Origin: Actinomycetes bacterium
GTDB taxonomy: Bacteria; Actinomycetota; Acidimicrobiia; Acidimicrobiales; Acidimicrobiaceae
DNA: 36,527 nucleotides
Reading direction: 5' to 3'
NCBI GenBank assembly: GCA_021841935.1
Contig: JAKCDL010000005.1
Coordinates: forward strand, 1-36,527
Positions 31,600-36,527 of this stretch are shown one piece after another. The translations under genes were made by a program, and so were the position numbers. Positions within the stretch are counted from its first letter, which is position 1, and each line of letters opens with the position of its first letter. The notes beneath the pieces were generated by a model. That model did no database searches, was not told the origin of the DNA, and saw only the letters and a program-made list of their open reading frames with translations.

Positions 31600-33116
31600 T
31601 GTGCCGACTCCTTCGTTGCCAATCCAATAGGTTGCTCGCGCCTTTCGGAAAAGGTAGGCGCAATAGAGATTCGTGGTCTTGATCTTCCCTTTATGATCCA
31701 GGTGTCTTTCGAGCCTCCACCTTGGGAAGAGTTGACGATCATCGAACCTGAGTTGAGGGCTACCCGACTTAGCCCACCTGGAACAACGTATCTGCCATCT
31801 GGCGATGAGACGATAAATGGTCGAAGGTCGGCGTGGCGAGGTTCGATTGTACTTCCAACTACAGTCGGAATCGTGGAGAAGTTGACGATTCTTTGAGCGA
31901 TGTAGCCACGGGGGTTTGCGATGATCGCAATCCTTACCTCTTCAATCTCTCTCTCGGTCGCCTTGCTTCCGATGACGATTCCCTTGCCACCTGAGGCATC
32001 AACAGGTTTAACTACTAAATTCTCGACGTTATCGATTACGAATTTGCGGACATCAGGATCTTCTAGGCGGTAAGTTTCGATGTTTTTAAGGAGTGGCTTT
32101 TGATGTAAGTAGTAGTCAACAATCTCGTTCAGATACGCATAGGTCAACTTGTCGTCGGCAACTCCGTTGCCAATTGCGTTAGCAATGGTTACCCCACCGG
32201 CTCTAATTGCATTTAAGAGACCAGGAATTCCAAGATAAGAGTCAGGCTTGAAGAAGAGGGGATCGATGTACTCATCGTCTATTCGCCGATAGATAACGTC
32301 TACTCGTCTCGATGCCTTTGTGGTCCTGACAAATATCTCATTCCCCTTCGCGAAGAGGTCGCGGGGTTCAACTAGGGGTACCCCCATTTGACGGGCTAGA
32401 AATGCATGCTCAAAGTAGGCGGAGTTATAGATACCAGGCGTGAGAACTACTACCAACGGATCGCTTACCTGAGTGGGCGCCTGTGATATGAGTGATGCTA
32501 GGAGGCGACTTGGGTAGTCTGTAACTGGTTCTATCTCGTAATTCTCGAAGAGTTCGGGTAGGATGCGAGCCATGGCACGCCGATTTTCAATCACATAGCT
32601 GACTCCCGAGGGTGTTCTAAGGTTGTCCTCAAGCACAACAAGCTCTCCCGTCTCGTCGCGAATTAAGTCGAGACCAGCGACTGTAATTCGCATCTGATAC
32701 TCCTTGAGGGGAAAAGATGCCGCTCGTGAGAATTGAGTTGCGTTTGAGATTAGACGCTTTGGAATTACCTTATCCCTAACGATCTCTTGGCTACCGTAGA
32801 TGTCGTCGAGGAAGGCCTCTAACGCGGCGATTCTTTGCATGAGTCCGAGCTCGACCATACTCCACTCCTCGTAGGAGATTATCCTCGGAAGAGGATCGAG
32901 GGGGAAGGTCCGCTCTTGGCCACCTACCGTAAAGGTGATTCCGCGGGCTGCCTGTGTCTGTTCGACCTCAATGGCCCTTCGTTTCAACTCTATAAGGCCA
33001 AGGTTTTCAATTGACTTGGCTAGGCCAAGCCAATTTTCATCTTTAGCATTTGAGTTGACGATAAATTCGTCAAATGCTCCAGCGCTGCCTCTATAAAGAT
33101 CGAATGGACTCGTCAT
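31596..33116 (-). CDS. Circularly permuted type 2 ATP-grasp protein
   Basis: 506 residues. Recognisable blocks: VVLEDNLRTPSGVSYVIENR (ATP-grasp acidic loop and the family's SGVSY), VDVIYRRIDDEYIDP, AIGNGVADDK, VVKPVDASGGKGIVIG (ATP-binding strand and glycine loop) and RHADLRPFIV with GGLSRVAL. It should form an acyl phosphate and ligate it to an amine, that is, make an amide bond, perhaps in a short peptide; the substrate is unknown. First gene of the ATP-grasp/alpha-E/transglutaminase operon. ATG at 33116 is used; the site upstream is weak. The operon promoter should lie in the 88 bp to the epimerase gene, where a palindrome ACAGATCTGT (33157-33166) is seen. Confidence 0.92.
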   Translation of the reverse strand: MTSPFDLYRGSAGAFDEFIVNSNAKDENWLGLAKSIENLGLIELKRRAIEVEQTQAARGITFTVGGQERTFPLDPLPRIISYEEWSMVELGLMQRIAALEAFLDDIYGSQEIVRDKVIPKRLISNATQFSRAASFPLKEYQMRITVAGLDLIRDETGELVVLEDNLRTPSGVSYVIENRRAMARILPELFENYEIEPVTDYPSRLLASLISQAPTQVSDPLVVVLTPGIYNSAYFEHAFLARQMGVPLVEPRDLFAKGNEIFVRTTKASRRVDVIYRRIDDEYIDPLFFKPDSYLGIPGLLNAIRAGGVTIANAIGNGVADDKLTYAYLNEIVDYYLHQKPLLKNIETYRLEDPDVRKFVIDNVENLVVKPVDASGGKGIVIGSKATEREIEEVRIAIIANPRGYIAQRIVNFSTIPTVVGSTIEPRHADLRPFIVSSPDGRYVVPGGLSRVALNSGSMIVNSSQGGGSKDTWIIKGRSRPRISIAPTFSERREQPIGLATKESAQ

Positions 33117-33204
33117 TAAGAGATAGAAGGTACTACGAGATTGGGTCGAATTAGCGACAGATCTGTTACAGTTGTGTTACCATCAACCTTCCTCCATCGC
33201 TTTC

Positions 33205-34137
33205 CTAGTGGATACCTCTTTCGATAAAGTCGTGATAGACGCGCGAGAGGCCATCTTCAATCGAGAATCTCGGGTTAAAACCACGGCCTTTGGCAAGGCT
33301 GATATCAACGCGTACGCCTCTCATCTCACCACCCTTACTCTCCACATGGCTAAAGTCAACTTTGTGGTCGGTAGCACGCTCCACCGCAGCAATCAGATCG
33401 AGAACAGAGTAACTGACGCCACTTCCCACAATCGTCGGTCCATTCCAGCCATCTTCAAGGGCTAACGTGAATGCATCTACTACGTCATCGATAAAGATGT
33501 AATCTCGCCATTGAAGCCCGTCGCCATAGATTTCAATAGATGTTTTGTTGATAATTGAGCGCATGATTCGAGGGACTATCGAATCCTTTCCACCCATGTC
33601 GGTTCCATAGACGTTGGTAAGGCGAAGTGATCCAAAGGTAATCCCATAGGAGTCGTTATACGCAGCCCCTAGCATCTCAGCAGCTGCCTTGGTTGCGCCA
33701 TAGGGGGTCAAAGGATAGAGCGACATCTCTTCGGTGAACTTGATGTCAATCTCATCCTTGCTACTTCGACCAAGGGGGAGGATACTTCCAAATACGGCAT
33801 TTGAAGAGGCCATGTGAAAGGTCTTTACCCCTCTCAAGCGAGATATTTCAAGCAAGGAGGAGGTTGCGCTGAGATTGGTTTCGAAGACTCCGACTGGATC
33901 CTTCTTTGACTGTAAGACCGAGGTGATAGCTGCCATATGGATGACCCCGTCTGCATCGTTTGGGAATAGGGCCTCAAGACTGTCACGGTTGCGTATGTCA
34001 CAACCTATGTAGGAGACCCCACTCATCTCTCTGTGAACAAGGTCGATATTTGAAACTCGGTATCCTCGTCCAGCTAAGTGCTTTGAAATCGCAGAGCCAA
34101 TAAATCCACTTCCGCCTGTAACTACAATGTGCTTCAT
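33205..34137 (-). CDS. NAD-dependent sugar-nucleotide epimerase/dehydratase (SDR family)
   Basis: 310 residues of extended short-chain dehydrogenase. VTGGSGFIGSAI (residues 6-17) binds NAD; the catalytic set is Ser in MASSNAVFG (~111-112) and Y146-x3-K150 in PYGATKAA. IYGDGLQWRDYIFIDDVVDAF is the sugar-nucleotide-binding part of the UDP-glucose 4-epimerase/dTDP-glucose dehydratase group. The exact sugar cannot be told. It probably feeds surface polysaccharide or glycolipid synthesis, as does the GtrA-like protein encoded divergently 139 bp away. ATG at 34137 is well placed. Confidence 0.9.
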   Translation of the reverse strand: MKHIVVTGGSGFIGSAISKHLAGRGYRVSNIDLVHREMSGVSYIGCDIRNRDSLEALFPNDADGVIHMAAITSVLQSKKDPVGVFETNLSATSSLLEISRLRGVKTFHMASSNAVFGSILPLGRSSKDEIDIKFTEEMSLYPLTPYGATKAAAEMLGAAYNDSYGITFGSLRLTNVYGTDMGGKDSIVPRIMRSIINKTSIEIYGDGLQWRDYIFIDDVVDAFTLALEDGWNGPTIVGSGVSYSVLDLIAAVERATDHKVDFSHVESKGGEMRGVRVDISLAKGRGFNPRFSIEDGLSRVYHDFIERGIH

Positions 34138-34276
34138 CGAAGATTAATCATCCGTACTTATATCCAACTATTACTCGGTCGTTTTTTACTATATGCTATG
34201 GTAAGGCTTGGTAAGTGACGATACTGCCTAAGTCGTAGCAAATTCGCGACCATCTAGAAGTCAAGGTCCAAGAGAG

Positions 34277-34762
34277 TTGATAGACAAAGTTCGATCCCTG
34301 GTTCAGTGGTCAAAGAGTAGCGAAGGCAAGAAGGCGATCAGATATTCGCTTACATCTATCATTTCAGCTGTAGTCTCTCAAATCGCCTTTTTCCTGCTTT
34401 ATGGTGTTCTCTCAGTTAGTTCGAAGACATCATCCATAACGTCAACTCTCCTTGGCGCTATACCTTCTTACATACTGAACCGCTATTGGGCTTTTGGGAA
34501 AAAGGCCAAGAATAGCTTTTGGGGTGAGATACTGCCTTACTTTATAATGGCAGTCGTTGGCTTGGTATTTTCTACGTGGTCGAGCGACTTTGCCGATTCG
34601 CACAAGTCGATTGTAGGGACCTCTCACTTTGCCCAGGTGATCTTGGTAGACGGTGCTTACTTCGGTTCTTTTGCGATCTTGTGGGTGGCTAAGTACCTAT
34701 TTATGAAGAAGATACTCTTTTCAATTGCGGAGTCACCAGCCCCCGTTTCAGGCGGGGAGTAA
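34277..34762 (+). CDS. GtrA-family membrane protein
   Basis: 161 residues with four hydrophobic helices (about 25-47, 50-72, 84-103 and 125-148) and the GtrA hallmark IPSYILNRYWAFGKKAK between helices two and three. GtrA proteins are thought to flip polyprenyl-linked sugars across the membrane for later transfer to cell-surface glycans. No glycosyltransferase is next to it apart from the divergent epimerase gene. The frame opens with TTG at 34277 after AAGAGAG, which is a poor site; no ATG lies nearby in frame. Confidence 0.85.
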   Translation: MIDKVRSLVQWSKSSEGKKAIRYSLTSIISAVVSQIAFFLLYGVLSVSSKTSSITSTLLGAIPSYILNRYWAFGKKAKNSFWGEILPYFIMAVVGLVFSTWSSDFADSHKSIVGTSHFAQVILVDGAYFGSFAILWVAKYLFMKKILFSIAESPAPVSGGE

Positions 34763-35042
34763 GGTCAGCCAACTTATAGGGGCGCAAGTAGCCTACTTGA
34801 ATAATGTCAACGCTCAATTCACTTCTAAGGGCTATCAAACTCTTCCAAAGTGCTAATCGAAGGTTCCTTCTCCACGGCCTTGGCTTGGCTAGCCTTGAAT
34901 CATCGGTGACTTAGCCACTGGAAGTACTCCCTTACCGTGCGACGGTTCGCCGACCTTCTCTAAAGTGCTAGTAATGGCTGCTTTATGATACGACGGTTAG
35001 ACGCAATTATTGCTAGGTACTCGCCTGATAGAAGTTTTGCTG
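34763..35042. other. Convergent intergenic region, nothing recognised
   Basis: 280 bp between the ends of the GtrA-like and the repeat protein genes. No credible frame, tRNA or clear intrinsic terminator was found; a small palindrome GGCTAGCC lies near 34888. Confidence 0.5.
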
Positions 35043-36527
35043 CTACTTAGTAAATAGGGCTAAAAAGTCGCGCTCTGTCGAAGTGGTGTAGTGGTCGGTG
35101 CCATAGTACATATCGGATCGTAGCTTGTAACCGACACCGTTGTGATAGTAGACGAAGAGAGGAAACATCGAATTGATATCGAGCTGCATTCCCTCTACCA
35201 CTCCGATGTGGACCATGATATTGGCTAGGTCGTATGCAGACAAGCCAGGTCCAGAGATGTAGTAGAGATTTCCATAGATGTCGCTGCCGATCGCCGAACG
35301 ATAGTCGTATGTAACTCCTCCGACGGTTGCCCCCCAATCGCCATTTACGTTTGCGTCGGGAGCGATCCTTCCTCCGTCTACGAGGAGGTTAAGGTTCTGC
35401 CTCACCTGTGCGACGTTATTTGTCAATGTAAAGTCGCGTCCCCACATCCCAATGGAGGCCGTTCCGGAGGTGCTAATTACGAACGATGCAGCACCATTGC
35501 GCAAGGGGATGGCTGCTACGCCATCGGTATAGAACCCTCCATTGCTTACATCGAGGCGAAAGCCTCCGTTGAAGGCTGCTAAGAGTGAAGGGATCAAAGC
35601 GGGCGCAACTGCGGTTGTGTGCGAGAAGTTACCTGAAGGCTGGTCGTAACCGGCGTAAAGTGCAAAGGAGACATCGCTCTGCTTTATCATGACCACCGAG
35701 GCAGCCGTAGCAGATGGTCGCGGTGCCATAGTTGTTGCGAAGACGACGGGAGTACCTTGGCTGTTGGACTCTAAGGTTGTCCAAGAGGCCCTGGTATTGG
35801 ATGTTCCATAGGCTTGTGACGGTAGTGGCGTCGGTGAACTATAAGTTCCAGCACTTACGATCCAGTAGCCGAGACCGCTAGGTGTACGCGCTATTGCGAC
35901 AACTGGTGCAGCAAGGCTCAACCCACCAGTAGATCCATAGAAGGTTGCATCACCGTAGGAGAAGATCCCACCATCAGATGCAACTAACCAATAGCCTTTG
36001 CCATCTGGAGTAGATGCCATGCCAACGATTGGTTTATTGAGGGTAATTGCACCAGTAGATCCATAGAAGGTTGCATCACCGTAGGAGAAGATCCCACCAT
36101 CAGATGCAACTAACCAATAGCCTTTGCCATCTGGAGTAGATGCCATGCCTACGATTGGTTTATTGAGGGTAATTGCACCAGTAGATCCATAGAAGGTTGC
36201 ATCACCGTAGGAGAAGATCCCACCATCAGATGCAACTAACCAATAGCCTTTGCCATCTGGAGTAGATGCCATGCCAACGATTGGTTTATTGAGGGTAATT
36301 GCACCAGTAGATCCATAGAAGGTTGCATCACCGTAGGAGAAGATCCCACCATCAGATGCAACTAACCAATAGCCTTTGCCATCTGGAGTAGATGCCATGC
36401 CTACGATTGGTTTATTGAGGGTAATTGCACCAGTAGATCCATAGAAGGTTGCATCACCGTAGGAGAAGATCCCACCATCAGATGCAACTAACCAATAGCC
36501 TTTGCCATCTGGAGTAGATGCCATGCC
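35043..36527 (-). CDS. Repeat protein with C-terminal phosphodiester-glycosidase (NAGPA-like) domain, 5' part missing
   Basis: At least 494 residues; the gene runs off the right edge. The visible N-terminal part is five copies of a 42-residue unit (GMASTPDGKGYWLVASDGG and so on), four nearly identical and the fifth diverging (GLSLAAPVVAIARTPSGLGYWIV). Such units are frequent in exported proteins of Acidimicrobiia and may form a propeller-like fold. After a Ser/Thr/Pro linker, the last ~260 residues match the phosphodiester glycosidase family PF09992: PVVFATTM, PALIPSLLAAFNGGF, RNGAASFVIS, QNLNLLVDGG and EGMQLDINSMF. That domain cuts sugar-1-phosphodiesters or related bonds, so a role in surface glycan turnover is likely. 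It should be secreted, but the signal peptide lies outside the window. Confidence 0.88.
   Translation of the reverse strand, partial: GMASTPDGKGYWLVASDGGIFSYGDATFYGSTGAITLNKPIVGMASTPDGKGYWLVASDGGIFSYGDATFYGSTGAITLNKPIVGMASTPDGKGYWLVASDGGIFSYGDATFYGSTGAITLNKPIVGMASTPDGKGYWLVASDGGIFSYGDATFYGSTGAITLNKPIVGMASTPDGKGYWLVASDGGIFSYGDATFYGSTGGLSLAAPVVAIARTPSGLGYWIVSAGTYSSPTPLPSQAYGTSNTRASWTTLESNSQGTPVVFATTMAPRPSATAASVVMIKQSDVSFALYAGYDQPSGNFSHTTAVAPALIPSLLAAFNGGFRLDVSNGGFYTDGVAAIPLRNGAASFVISTSGTASIGMWGRDFTLTNNVAQVRQNLNLLVDGGRIAPDANVNGDWGATVGGVTYDYRSAIGSDIYGNLYYISGPGLSAYDLANIMVHIGVVEGMQLDINSMFPLFVYYHNGVGYKLRSDMYYGTDHYTTSTERDFLALFTK
35990..36527 (-). repeat. Tandem 126-bp repeats in the exported protein gene
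   Basis: Units of exactly 126 bp (42 codons) repeat from about 35990 to the window end. They appear identical base for base except for one synonymous site, where GCCAACG (36021, 36273) alternates with GCCTACG (36147, 36399). The strict A/T alternation shows that the array last grew in 252-bp steps. Total copy number is unknown because the array is cut by the window. Confidence 0.93.

Overview
The window looks like a chromosomal segment from an acidophile-type actinobacterium of the class Acidimicrobiia (an Acidithrix/Ferrimicrobium/Acidimicrobium-like lineage; this is inference). The grounds are a WhiB regulator, a PimB-like mannosyltransferase next to an SRPBCC protein and a ROK glucokinase, the DnaQ-like/GIY-YIG fusion nuclease typical of actinobacteria, a rubrerythrin/Fe-S/DUF3501 cluster, roughly balanced base composition instead of the high GC of Streptomyces or Mycobacterium, frequent GTG/TTG starts, and an exported protein made of 42-residue GKGYWLVASDGG-type repeats, which are common in Acidimicrobiia. 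No tRNA, insertion sequence, phage gene or CRISPR array was seen. Most of the window is ordinary chromosome.

Layout. 1-1.5 kb: tail of a class A penicillin-binding protein, a coiled-coil C4 zinc-ribbon protein, and the RNase P RNA gene (rnpB, minus strand, missed by any ORF search) overlapping the zinc-ribbon gene tail to tail. 1.5-3.3 kb: an ECF-like sigma factor and a one-pass membrane protein with a nine-fold APTTTV repeat, closed by a strong terminator. 3.3-6.7 kb: purE and purK on the minus strand, separated by a diguanylate cyclase on the plus strand. 6.8-9.9 kb: glpD and a glycerol-kinase-like FGGY kinase that has lost two glycerol-binding residues. 10.2-12.7 kb: rubrerythrin, CCG-type Fe-S protein and DUF3501 protein. 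13.0-13.3 kb: whiB with a structured leader that looks like a transcription attenuator. 13.7-16.3 kb: class III aminotransferase and trpD. 16.3-17.9 kb: DnaQ-like/UvrC-N-like nuclease (minus).

18.1-26.2 kb: a plus-strand run of small zinc-ribbon protein, ferredoxin-NADP-reductase-like flavoprotein, DUF4031 protein overlapping queG, PimB-like mannosyltransferase, SRPBCC protein, ROK glucokinase, AlaC-like aminotransferase, LysE-type exporter and ACT-domain protein. 26.4-28.2 kb: GH15 trehalase/glucoamylase. 28.3-29.8 kb: canonical glpK (minus). 29.8-33.1 kb: a tightly overlapping minus-strand operon of circularly permuted ATP-grasp, alpha-E and transglutaminase-like proteins. 33.2-34.8 kb: sugar-nucleotide epimerase and divergent GtrA-family membrane protein. 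35.0 kb to the end: an incomplete exported protein with near-identical 126-bp repeats and a C-terminal phosphodiester-glycosidase domain.

How they may work together (inference): GlpD with GlpK gives glycerol catabolism; GH15 and ROK glucokinase could turn trehalose or glucans into glucose-6-phosphate; the rubrerythrin cluster and WhiB speak to redox and iron handling; PimB-like, epimerase, GtrA, PBP and repeat protein belong to the envelope. The most notable items for follow-up are the whiB leader switch, the altered FGGY kinase beside glpD, the rubrerythrin/DUF3501 trio, the ATP-grasp operon and the sigma factor paired with a repeat-stalk membrane protein.
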